64,000 nt of DNA, from positions 1-64,000 of the forward strand of contig JALRJE010000091.1 in assembly GCA_023268965.1 (NCBI GenBank), written 5' to 3'. Shown here piece after piece: positions 8,032 through 15,840 of the stretch (position 1 is its first letter; the number at the start of each line of letters is the position of its first letter). A model generated the notes under the pieces. The model was not told the DNA's origin and did not search any database. It saw only the letters and a program-made list of their open reading frames with translations. The DNA comes from Crocinitomicaceae bacterium. GTDB lineage: Bacteria > Bacteroidota > Bacteroidia > Flavobacteriales_D > Crocinitomicaceae. Made by a program: the position numbers and the translations under genes.

Positions 8032-10164
8032 ATGAATAAATTTTTACGCTTTGGCCTTCTTGTTTTAGGCTTACAATTTGCCGCTTTGGCACAGGAGGCA
8101 CAGCGCCCTTCTACGCCTTTTCAAATCGCTAAAGAAATTCCTACCCTTCAATTGCAAACGCCGAACCTTCAAGACCTCGCTCAAGAAGACCTCCTCCGAG
8201 ACAAACAAGGTGTTCTTTACCGAATTGGGGTGGCTATTCCAACGCACCTCAGCCCACAGAACGCAGGTCTTTGGACCTCCAACCCTGACGGAAGCCGAAC
8301 ATGGCAAATCATCATCTCAGCTCCCGGCGCCGAAGCAATTAGTTACTTATTTGAGCACTTTGTATTGCATGGTAGCAGCACCCTAAGGATTCAAAATCTT
8401 TACGGCCAAGACGTGCATCCGTTATTGACAAGCGCAGACGTCGAAGTACACCAAATGCAAAACGCAGCGCTTTGTGGCGGAGCCACTCATCTACTGACGC
8501 TTACCGAACCAGCCTACACCACTCCGTCAGAGCTCTACCTCGACCGCATCATGTACAACTACCGCTCTACAGGTTACGGCAGCGCAGAAAAAATCAATGA
8601 GTCTGATCCGTGCGAGGTCAATGTCAATTGTTCTCCAGTTGGCGACCCGTGGCAAGACGAAAAACGCGGTGTGGCCCGTATTTATGTGGTGGAGGGCAAC
8701 CAAGCAGGTTGGTGTTCTGGGTCTTTGGTCAATAACACCGCTCAAGACTGCAAGCCTTATTTCTTGACGGCACTACACTGTGGTGTTAATGCTACTGCTT
8801 CCAACATGAACCAATGGAAGTTCTTCTTCCGCTACGAAGCGCCAACATGCACCAACCCCACAACCGTTGGCACCTTAGCCAACTACTTTATTTCTGGCTG
8901 TTTGCGTATTGCCGATTCCGGCGATGGCGGTGGCAATTCAGGGTCAGACTTCTTGCTCGTCAGATTGGGCAACACCAATAACGAAAATAACGTCATCAAC
9001 AACCTGAAATCAGCCAACTTTAATGCCTACTGGAATGGTTGGAATGCCAGCCCAAACCCAACTACCGGAGGTGCAAGTATCCACCACCCGGCTGGCGATA
9101 TCAAAAAGATTTCTACGTTTACAGGCAATACCATTTCTACCCAATGGGGCAGTGCAGCGGGTTCACATTGGCGCGTCAACTGGACGGCCAACCCCAACGG
9201 GCACGGCGTTACGGAAGGTGGCTCTTCTGGTTCTCCACTCTTTGACGGCGCAGCAGGCTACATTATAGGCACCCTCACCGGCGGCTCATCTTACTGCACC
9301 TCGCCAAATGCTCCTGACCAATACGGCAAGATGTCTTTCCACTGGACAGCCAACGGCACCACCGCCGCCGAACAACTCAAGCCGTGGCTAGACCCCGCCA
9401 ATCAGAATATTTTGGTATTTGGAGGTTCTGCTGATCCTTGCACCCCACTTGCGGGCCCCTGCACGGCAAGTGCAGTTTGCGATGAGTACATCAATACCGT
9501 GAGTTTGAATACCATCAATAACAGCTCCGCATGTGGCAATAACGGCTATACCGATTACACGAACATCAGCACCTCTTTGGCAAAAGGCAATACCTACACC
9601 CTTACCATCACGCCAGCCATTATCAATAACACGCAATCAATTGCCTATACCAACGACGAAATTGCCGCCTGGATCGACTTCAATAACGATTTTGACTTCA
9701 GTGATCCAGGAGAACAAGTTGCTTATGTGTTAGTCGGCAGCGGCTGGACCAACACTTTTAACGTCACCATTCCACTGACTGCACAAACTGGGCAAGTTCG
9801 CATGCGTGTGCGCATTTCTTACCAACCAGACGGCGCCATTACCCCTTGTGGGCCCTCTACCTTTGGCGAAACCGAAGATTACAGCATCAATATTACCTCA
9901 GGCGTAGGTATCGACGAGCATCCTTTAGCACAAGTTCAGGTGTACCCTAACCCTGCAAACGAAGTACTGTTTATAGACCTAAAAGATGTAGAAAACGTAA
10001 ATAGCATTGCGCTGCTAGATGTCAATGGCAAGCAAATTCAAGAATTGACCAACGTTAAAAATGGTCTGAATACTTTCCAAATTGAGCAGCTTGCCGCAGG
10101 TGTTTACCAGGTTAGAATAAGTCAAGATGGGTATCAGGTGACACAGCGCGTGGTTAAACTCTAG
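8032..10164 (+). CDS. secreted trypsin-like (lysyl endopeptidase-like) serine protease with GEVED and T9SS sorting domains
   Basis: The product (about 710 residues) starts with a signal peptide (MNKFLRFGLLVLGLQFAALAQ). After a propeptide-like region, a chymotrypsin-fold protease domain (about residues 205-470) shows the triad: His in PYFLTALHCGVNA, Asp in SGSDFLLVRLG and Ser in TEGGSSGSPLFDG; paired cysteines suggest disulfides, as in Achromobacter-type lysyl endopeptidase. A GEVED domain follows (about 500-630; WIDFNNDFDFSDPGEQV and CGPSTFGETEDY). The last ~75 residues (VQVYPNPANEVLFIDL ... YQVTQRVVKL) are a type A T9SS C-terminal sorting signal, so the enzyme should be secreted by the T9SS whose SprA pore is encoded in this window. 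Promoter position favours ATG 8032 over TTG 8002 or ATG 8005. Confidence 0.9.
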   Translation: MNKFLRFGLLVLGLQFAALAQEAQRPSTPFQIAKEIPTLQLQTPNLQDLAQEDLLRDKQGVLYRIGVAIPTHLSPQNAGLWTSNPDGSRTWQIIISAPGAEAISYLFEHFVLHGSSTLRIQNLYGQDVHPLLTSADVEVHQMQNAALCGGATHLLTLTEPAYTTPSELYLDRIMYNYRSTGYGSAEKINESDPCEVNVNCSPVGDPWQDEKRGVARIYVVEGNQAGWCSGSLVNNTAQDCKPYFLTALHCGVNATASNMNQWKFFFRYEAPTCTNPTTVGTLANYFISGCLRIADSGDGGGNSGSDFLLVRLGNTNNENNVINNLKSANFNAYWNGWNASPNPTTGGASIHHPAGDIKKISTFTGNTISTQWGSAAGSHWRVNWTANPNGHGVTEGGSSGSPLFDGAAGYIIGTLTGGSSYCTSPNAPDQYGKMSFHWTANGTTAAEQLKPWLDPANQNILVFGGSADPCTPLAGPCTASAVCDEYINTVSLNTINNSSACGNNGYTDYTNISTSLAKGNTYTLTITPAIINNTQSIAYTNDEIAAWIDFNNDFDFSDPGEQVAYVLVGSGWTNTFNVTIPLTAQTGQVRMRVRISYQPDGAITPCGPSTFGETEDYSINITSGVGIDEHPLAQVQVYPNPANEVLFIDLKDVENVNSIALLDVNGKQIQELTNVKNGLNTFQIEQLAAGVYQVRISQDGYQVTQRVVKL

Positions 10165-10167
10165 GGC

Positions 10168-11634
10168 TTAAGCACCATTTTCAAAATAGAATGCGGCCCG
10201 CTCTAAGTGGGCCGCTTTTTTTTGAGGCAACATGCGGTTCCAATTAGCGACCATTTGAACCGTTCGCAAATTTTTGCGCAACCTTTCTTGGTGCTTGTCT
10301 ACAAAGTGCCAAAAAAGGGCATCAAACAAGACAGCTCCTTCTGAATCTATTTTAAAGCCTTGCTTTTTGAGGTAGTTTGAGCCCGAAAAATAGGGTTTAG
10401 TGGTCATCAGGCCTCCATCGGCATATTGGCTCATGCCGTATACATTCGGAACCATTACCCAGTCGTAGGCGTCCATGAAATGTGTCATAAAGAACCGATA
10501 CACTTCGTCCGGATGTATTTCAGACAAGAAAAAGAAATTGCCCAAAAGCATAAGGCGCTCGATATGATGCCCATACGCATGTTGCTCGAGCTTATGTTTG
10601 GTCTTTTCTAAAAACGGCAGCGTACCCAACTGTTCCCAAGTGAAAGTTCGTTCGTGTGCCATGGCATTCGTAGTGCGCTGCTGCACGCCTACACGCTCGT
10701 AGACAGCGCGCACAAACTCTCTCCATCCGATCACCTGCCGCAAGAATCCTTCGGCGCTCTCTATACTTACTTTTCCTTGCTGATAGCATAGGAGCACTTC
10801 GTCAATGACTTGTTTTGGGCTGAGCAAACCCGAGTTGAGGGCGGTAGATAAATTGGAATGGAATACATAGGGCGCATCGGTGCTAAAGGCATCTTGATAA
10901 GGACCAAAAAATTCCAAATTGTGCTGTACAAAGTAATGCAGTGCTTCTTGTGCTTCTTGGTGTGTAACCGGATAATACGAAAGATCCGGGTTTCCAGTAT
11001 TGTTAGGGAATTCGGCAGTAATATCTCGCTCAGCTATGGCAGACCATTGGCTTTTGTAAGATGGAAAAGCAGGTAAGGCCATTCCTTTAGGTAAGGCCTT
11101 TCTGTTTTCGGTGTCAAAACTCCAACGCCCCCCTGTTGGTTGGCCATCTGCTTCGAGAAGGATACCGAGGCGCGAGCGCTGTTTTTTATAAAAATCGGCA
11201 AGTAAGAAACGTGCCCCCCTTTTGCCGAGCAATTGCTCATTGATTGAACGCGTATTGAGAAACATAGGGTTCTCATGCCAAGTAAGCTCAATTTGGTGCA
11301 TTTTGGCAAAGCGCTCCATTCTTCGGGTCAGCAAATAATCAGTCGGGTCGACGAGCTGAATTTGGGTGGTTCTTTTCTTGATTTCTTGAAAAACGTCGGC
11401 TAATTGCGCATCTTTGTGCGGGATATAACGCACTTCAAAGCCTTTACTCCGTAGTTTTTCTGCGTAGTAACTCATCGATGCACGATGATACGCCAACTTT
11501 TTACGGTGAAATGGAAGGCGAGTAAAAAACAAATCGTCTTCGATCAACCAAAAAGTCTGAACCTCAGCAAACGCAGGGTGCTGCTCGAAAAGCTGGTGAG
11601 GAAAGACCAAACATATAGGTGCTGTCATGACCAT
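10168..11634 (-). CDS. cryptochrome/photolyase family protein (COG3046, prokaryotic FeS-BCP-like) lacking the cluster cysteines
   Basis: The 488-residue protein belongs to the deoxyribodipyrimidine photolyase-related group that includes the (6-4) photolyase PhrB. The N-terminal Rossmann part begins ICLVFPHQLFEQHPAF; the FAD-binding helical part has GFLRQVIGWREFVRAVYE, GHHIERLMLLGNFFFLSEIHPDEVYRFFM and DAYDWVMVPNVYGMSQYADGG, all diagnostic. In PhrB, four cysteines hold a 4Fe-4S cluster, three of them just after TKPY; here TKPYFSGSNYLKKQGFKIDSE carries none, and the whole protein has only two cysteines elsewhere. Repair activity is therefore plausible but not certain. The start may be 11634 or 11628 (MTAPICL). 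It converges on the protease gene with a 3-base gap. Confidence 0.88.
   Translation of the reverse strand: MVMTAPICLVFPHQLFEQHPAFAEVQTFWLIEDDLFFTRLPFHRKKLAYHRASMSYYAEKLRSKGFEVRYIPHKDAQLADVFQEIKKRTTQIQLVDPTDYLLTRRMERFAKMHQIELTWHENPMFLNTRSINEQLLGKRGARFLLADFYKKQRSRLGILLEADGQPTGGRWSFDTENRKALPKGMALPAFPSYKSQWSAIAERDITAEFPNNTGNPDLSYYPVTHQEAQEALHYFVQHNLEFFGPYQDAFSTDAPYVFHSNLSTALNSGLLSPKQVIDEVLLCYQQGKVSIESAEGFLRQVIGWREFVRAVYERVGVQQRTTNAMAHERTFTWEQLGTLPFLEKTKHKLEQHAYGHHIERLMLLGNFFFLSEIHPDEVYRFFMTHFMDAYDWVMVPNVYGMSQYADGGLMTTKPYFSGSNYLKKQGFKIDSEGAVLFDALFWHFVDKHQERLRKNLRTVQMVANWNRMLPQKKAAHLERAAFYFENGA
10193..10223 (+). terminator. Rho-independent terminator of the protease gene, inside photolyase coding sequence
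   Basis: Stem GCGGCCC (10193-10199) pairs with GGGCCGC (10209-10215) across a 9-nt loop and is followed by eight T. It lies within the 3' coding part of the convergent photolyase-family gene, whose codons there read as Lys-Lys-Lys-Ala-Ala-His-Leu-Glu-Arg-Ala-Ala. Confidence 0.85.
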
Positions 11635-11723
11635 CTAACACCCTAAAAAAGGGTTTGTTCTTAATGCTAAAAATAGCTTAACAATAACTTCATCAAATGA
11701 GCATATTGCGTACGAACTCTGTG

Positions 11724-11731
11724 TAATTTTG
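11724..11731 (+). promoter_or_regulatory. -7 promoter element TAATTTTG of sucAB
   Basis: TAATTTTG matches TAnnTTTG exactly and lies 20 bases before the sucA ATG. The predicted start of transcription is near 11735. A possible -33 TTG occurs at 11706-11708 but the spacing is short. Confidence 0.6.
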
Positions 11732-11751
11732 TCTTGACTATAAAAAATAAC

Positions 11752-14463
11752 ATGGATAAAGTTTCTTACGTTGGCAACGCAGATGTAAACGCCATAGACC
11801 ACCTCTACCAACAATACCGACAAGATCCAACAAGTGTGGACCACAGCTGGGCTAAATTTTTTGAAGGATTTGAATTTGCCCAAACCAACTTTGAACAAGA
11901 CGGGGCCATTCCGGAGAACTTCGTCAAAGAATTCAAAGTAATCAACCTGATCAATGGGTACCGCACGCGCGGGCACCTCTTTACCAAAACTAACCCGGTC
12001 AGGGAGCGGCGCAAGCACAGCCCCAACCTAGAGATCACGCATTTTGGTTTGAGCGACCAAGACCTCAACGACGTTTTTCAGGCCGGTGAACAAATCGGTA
12101 TTGGCGCAGCCAAACTTTCCGACATCATTGCGCACCTCGAACTCACCTATTGCCAGTCGATTGGCATCGAATATATGTACATGCGTGACCCCGAACGCAT
12201 CGATTGGTTTCGCAACAAAATAGAACTCAATAACCGTCCGGTTTTTGACCCTCTACGCAAAAAGAATATCTACGAAAAACTCAATCAAGCAACAGGCTTT
12301 GAGGCCTTTCTTGGCAAAAAATTTGTGGGTCAAAAACGCTTTTCTATCGAAGGTGGCGAGGGCCTTATTCCTGCCCTTGATACACTTGTGCGCAAAGGCG
12401 CTGCCTTGGGTGTGGAATATTTTGTGATGGGTATGGCACACCGCGGCCGCCTCAATACGCTCGCCAATATCTTTGAAAAGCGCCCCCGAGACATCTTTAG
12501 AGAATTTGAAGGAAAAGAATTTGATTATGAAACGACCTTCGATGGCGATGTCAAATACCACCAGGGCTTTACTTCGCATATCGCTCTAGAAAACGGACAG
12601 CAAATTGGTCTCACCCTGGCACCCAACCCCTCACACCTCGAGGCGGTTAGTACAGTAGTAGAAGGCATAGCCCGTGCCAAAATAGACCACGTTTACCAAA
12701 CCGAAGACAAGGTTTGCCCCGTACTTATTCATGGCGATGCCGCAATTGCAGGCCAGGGAATTGTCTACGAAACCATTCAGATGGCGGGCCTAGATGGCTA
12801 CCGAACAGGAGGCACCATACATATTGTAGTCAATAACCAAGTAGGTTTTACCACCAACTACCTCGACGGCCGCACCTCTACCTATTGTACGGATGTAGCC
12901 AAAACAACACTGTGCCCTGTCTTCCATGTGAATGGCGACGACATCGAAGCGGTGGTTACCACTATTGAAATTGCCATGGAATACCGTCAGGCTTTTCATC
13001 GAGATATTTTCATCGACTTGTTGTGCTATCGTAAATACGGCCATAACGAAGGTGATGAACCTAAATTTACCCAGCCGAAGCTCTACAACATCATTGCAAA
13101 GCATCCGAACCCAAGAGAAATCTATTTGGAACAACTGCAAAGAGAAGCGCTGCTCACCGCAGAAGAAGCCAAGCAAATTGAACAAGACTACCAACAATTT
13201 CTCGAAGAAGAATACGAGCAATCAAGAAGTAGAGATAAAGCTTTGGTATATGACTTTCTCAGCCTTACTTGGAAAGATTACCGCCACGGCACCGCACAAG
13301 ATTTTGAAAAATCGCCAGAGACCGGTATTGCAAAAAATGAATTACTTAAGCTCGGACGCAAACTATCTACCCTTCCTGAGGGTAAAAAATATTTCAGAAA
13401 AATTGCAAAAATATTCGAAGACCGCCTCCAGGCTATTGAGAACGACAAACTAGATTGGGGTTCTGCAGAAATGTTGGCTTATGCCACCCTGCTCGCAGAG
13501 GGCCACGCCGTTCGAATTTCGGGTCAGGACGTCGAGCGCGGTACGTTTTCGCATCGCCACGCCGTGGTTAAAACCGAAGATACCGAAGAAGAAGTATTGA
13601 CGCTCAATATGCTCCAAGCGCAGCAGGCGCCATTTACCATCTACAACTCGCATTTATCGGAATACGGGGTACTCGGCTTTGAATATGGCTACTCTCTGGC
13701 GCATCCATCTGGTCTTACCATTTGGGAGGCGCAATTCGGCGACTTCTTTAATGGAGCTCAAATTATGGTGGATCAATTCATCTCAGCCGGAGAAGACAAA
13801 TGGGCCACACAAAGCGGTTTGGTCTTGTTGTTGCCCCACGGCTACGAAGGGCAAGGCGCAGAGCATTCCAGCGGCCGAATGGAACGCTTCTTGCAGCAAT
13901 GTGCCGACCTCAATATGCAAATTGTCAACACCTCCACACCTGCCAACCACTTCCATTTATTGCGCCGTCAAATCAAGCGCGACTTCAGAAAGCCGCTCGT
14001 GGTATTCTCTCCAAAAATGCTCTTGCGCTACCCCGACGCTACCTCTACTTTAGATGAAATGGCAAAGGGCAACTTCCAGGAAGTACTCGACGACCCAACA
14101 GCAATTGCCAAAAACACCGATACTGTTGTTTTGTGTAGTGGTAAATTCTACTACGAAATGAAAGTAAAAGCAGCCGAACTCGGCGTCAAAAACATGGCTT
14201 TTGTCCGTGTAGAACAACTCTATCCGTTGCCAACTGCACAAATCGATGCCATCTTGCACAAATACAAAGCCAAAAACATCATATGGGCCCAAGAAGAACC
14301 AGCCAATATGGGTGCTTGGATGCACATGGCCATGAATATGCGCCATCTGCCACTCGTAGGTATCTGCCGCCCTGCTAGCGCCGCAAGTGCCGAAGGATCC
14401 AAAAAATTACACGAAATTCGTTTGAAACAATTATTCACTGACCTCTTTGCCTACGCAAAGTAA
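11752..14463 (+). CDS. sucA: 2-oxoglutarate dehydrogenase E1 component
   Basis: The 903-residue protein is the thiamine-diphosphate-dependent E1 of the 2-oxoglutarate dehydrogenase complex, which decarboxylates 2-oxoglutarate and passes the succinyl group to E2. The N-terminus carries the E1o-specific helix YVGNADVNAIDHLYQQYRQDP that contacts E2. ThDP-binding and active-site blocks include FVMGMAHRGRLNTLANIF, GDAAIAGQGIVYETIQMAGL, IHIVVNNQVGFTT, and in the C-terminal part SEYGVLGFEYGYSLAHP and VLLLPHGYEGQGAEHSSGRMERFL. The frame opens at TTG 11734, but the ATG at 11752 gives the family N-terminus and sits a suitable distance from the promoter. sucB follows 17 bases later. Confidence 0.97.
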   Translation: MDKVSYVGNADVNAIDHLYQQYRQDPTSVDHSWAKFFEGFEFAQTNFEQDGAIPENFVKEFKVINLINGYRTRGHLFTKTNPVRERRKHSPNLEITHFGLSDQDLNDVFQAGEQIGIGAAKLSDIIAHLELTYCQSIGIEYMYMRDPERIDWFRNKIELNNRPVFDPLRKKNIYEKLNQATGFEAFLGKKFVGQKRFSIEGGEGLIPALDTLVRKGAALGVEYFVMGMAHRGRLNTLANIFEKRPRDIFREFEGKEFDYETTFDGDVKYHQGFTSHIALENGQQIGLTLAPNPSHLEAVSTVVEGIARAKIDHVYQTEDKVCPVLIHGDAAIAGQGIVYETIQMAGLDGYRTGGTIHIVVNNQVGFTTNYLDGRTSTYCTDVAKTTLCPVFHVNGDDIEAVVTTIEIAMEYRQAFHRDIFIDLLCYRKYGHNEGDEPKFTQPKLYNIIAKHPNPREIYLEQLQREALLTAEEAKQIEQDYQQFLEEEYEQSRSRDKALVYDFLSLTWKDYRHGTAQDFEKSPETGIAKNELLKLGRKLSTLPEGKKYFRKIAKIFEDRLQAIENDKLDWGSAEMLAYATLLAEGHAVRISGQDVERGTFSHRHAVVKTEDTEEEVLTLNMLQAQQAPFTIYNSHLSEYGVLGFEYGYSLAHPSGLTIWEAQFGDFFNGAQIMVDQFISAGEDKWATQSGLVLLLPHGYEGQGAEHSSGRMERFLQQCADLNMQIVNTSTPANHFHLLRRQIKRDFRKPLVVFSPKMLLRYPDATSTLDEMAKGNFQEVLDDPTAIAKNTDTVVLCSGKFYYEMKVKAAELGVKNMAFVRVEQLYPLPTAQIDAILHKYKAKNIIWAQEEPANMGAWMHMAMNMRHLPLVGICRPASAASAEGSKKLHEIRLKQLFTDLFAYAK

Positions 14464-14480
14464 GCCTTAAATAAAATCGT

Positions 14481-15734
14481 ATGTCATTATTAGAAATGAA
14501 AGTCCCGAGCCCGGGAGAATCAATCTCAGAAGTAGAAATTGCCGCTTGGCTTGTTGCCGATGGCGATTACGTCGAAAAAGACCAAGCCATTGCTGAAGTC
14601 GATTCAGACAAAGCTACCTTAGAATTACCTGCAGAAGAAAGCGGCATCATTACGCTTAAGGCTGCAGAAGGCGACGTCGTCAAAGTAGGGCAAGTTGTTT
14701 GCCTCATCGACACCGCTGCTGCGCGCCCGGCGGGTGCGCCAGTTGCCGCTACGCCAGCGCCAGAAGCCAAAGCTGTGCCAGCTGCTGCTCCTGCAGTTGC
14801 TGCTCCAAATCCAGATCCAATCAAGCCAGCAAGCTATGCTGCAGGGGCGGCCTCACCTGCAGCGGCCAAAATCATAAAAGAACAAAATATCAACCCTGCT
14901 TCCATTAAAGCAACGGGCAAAGACGGACGCATCACCAAACAAGACGTTGTGGCGGCCATGTCGGCAGGTTTCTCTACCGAAGCAGCGCAAGGATGGGGCG
15001 GAACCCGCGAGCAAAGTCGCGAAAAGATGTCCATGCTGCGCCGCAAAATTGCAGAGCGTTTGGTTTCCGTCAAAAACGAAACGGCCATGCTCACGACCTT
15101 TAACGAGGTCGATATGAAGCCAATTATGGATGTGCGCGCCAAATACAAGGACGCCTTTGCCAAACACCACGAAGTGAACCTCGGCTTTATGTCGTTTTTC
15201 ACCAAAGCGGTAACAGAAGCACTCAAAATGTTTCCAGCGGTCAACGCACAAATCGATGGTACAGAAATGATTTTGCACGACTACGCCGATATCGGCATTG
15301 CCGTTTCTTCTCCGAAAGGGCTCATGGTACCGGTGGTGCGCAACGCCGAACAAATGAGTTTAGCTGAAATCGAACGAGAGATCAAGCGTCTTGCCATCAA
15401 AGCACGCGACGGCAAAATCACGCCCGAAGACATGACCGGAGGCACCTTCACCATCACGAATGGTGGCGTTTTCGGCTCTATGCTCTCTACCCCGATTATC
15501 AACCCACCGCAATCTGCCATTCTCGGCATGCACAATATCGTAGAACGCCCTGTTGCCATCAACGGCAAAGTAGAAATTCGACCTATTATGTATGTTGCGC
15601 TCTCCTATGACCACCGCATCATTGATGGCAAAGAATCGGTTGGCTTTTTAGTTAAAGTGAAAGAAATGCTCGAAAACCCTGAGCGCATGATTTTTGGATC
15701 CAAAGATCCACTGCAGATCTTACTCGGGCTGTAA
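14481..15734 (+). CDS. sucB: dihydrolipoyllysine-residue succinyltransferase (E2 of 2-oxoglutarate dehydrogenase)
   Basis: The 417-residue protein has an N-terminal lipoyl domain with lipoylated Lys44 in [14 protein letters not shown], an Ala/Pro-rich hinge (about residues 78-125), a peripheral-subunit-binding domain (about 126-162; [19 protein letters not shown] and [11 protein letters not shown]) and the catalytic acyltransferase domain (about 185-417). Catalytic His378 and Asp382 are seen in [12 protein letters not shown]. Together with sucA upstream it forms the TCA-cycle complex; the E3 dihydrolipoamide dehydrogenase is not in the window. A strong terminator follows. Confidence 0.97.
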   Translation: MSLLEMKVPSPGESISEVEIAAWLVADGDYVEKDQAIAEVDSDKATLELPAEESGIITLKAAEGDVVKVGQVVCLIDTAAARPAGAPVAATPAPEAKAVPAAAPAVAAPNPDPIKPASYAAGAASPAAAKIIKEQNINPASIKATGKDGRITKQDVVAAMSAGFSTEAAQGWGGTREQSREKMSMLRRKIAERLVSVKNETAMLTTFNEVDMKPIMDVRAKYKDAFAKHHEVNLGFMSFFTKAVTEALKMFPAVNAQIDGTEMILHDYADIGIAVSSPKGLMVPVVRNAEQMSLAEIEREIKRLAIKARDGKITPEDMTGGTFTITNGGVFGSMLSTPIINPPQSAILGMHNIVERPVAINGKVEIRPIMYVALSYDHRIIDGKESVGFLVKVKEMLENPERMIFGSKDPLQILLGL

Positions 15735-15754
15735 AAAATAATTTGTACACAATT

Positions 15755-15783
15755 AAAAAAGCGCTGCAAGGAGCGCTTTTTTT
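15755..15783 (+). terminator. Rho-independent terminator after sucAB
   Basis: AAAAAAGCGCT pairs with AGCGCTTTTTTT across GCAAGG; GC-rich hairpin directly followed by seven T, 20 bases after the sucB stop. Confidence 0.9.
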
Positions 15784-15809
15784 GCTTCGGACCTTTAGAT
15801 TGCTTTTCG

Positions 15810-15817
15810 TATATTTG
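15810..15817 (+). promoter_or_regulatory. -7 promoter element TATATTTG of maeB-ruvA-sprA
   Basis: TATATTTG (followed by C) is an exact TAnnTTTG match, 23 bases before the maeB ATG, immediately downstream of the sucAB terminator. The predicted transcription start is near 15821. Only a weak -33 candidate (TTCG at 15786) is present. Confidence 0.6.
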
Positions 15818-15840
15818 CTGTTCTAAAAAAAGTACTTACA

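Noticed and set aside
14567-14824. Ala/Gly-rich minus-strand ORF
   Set aside because: Shadow of the Ala/Pro-rich hinge of sucB in another frame.
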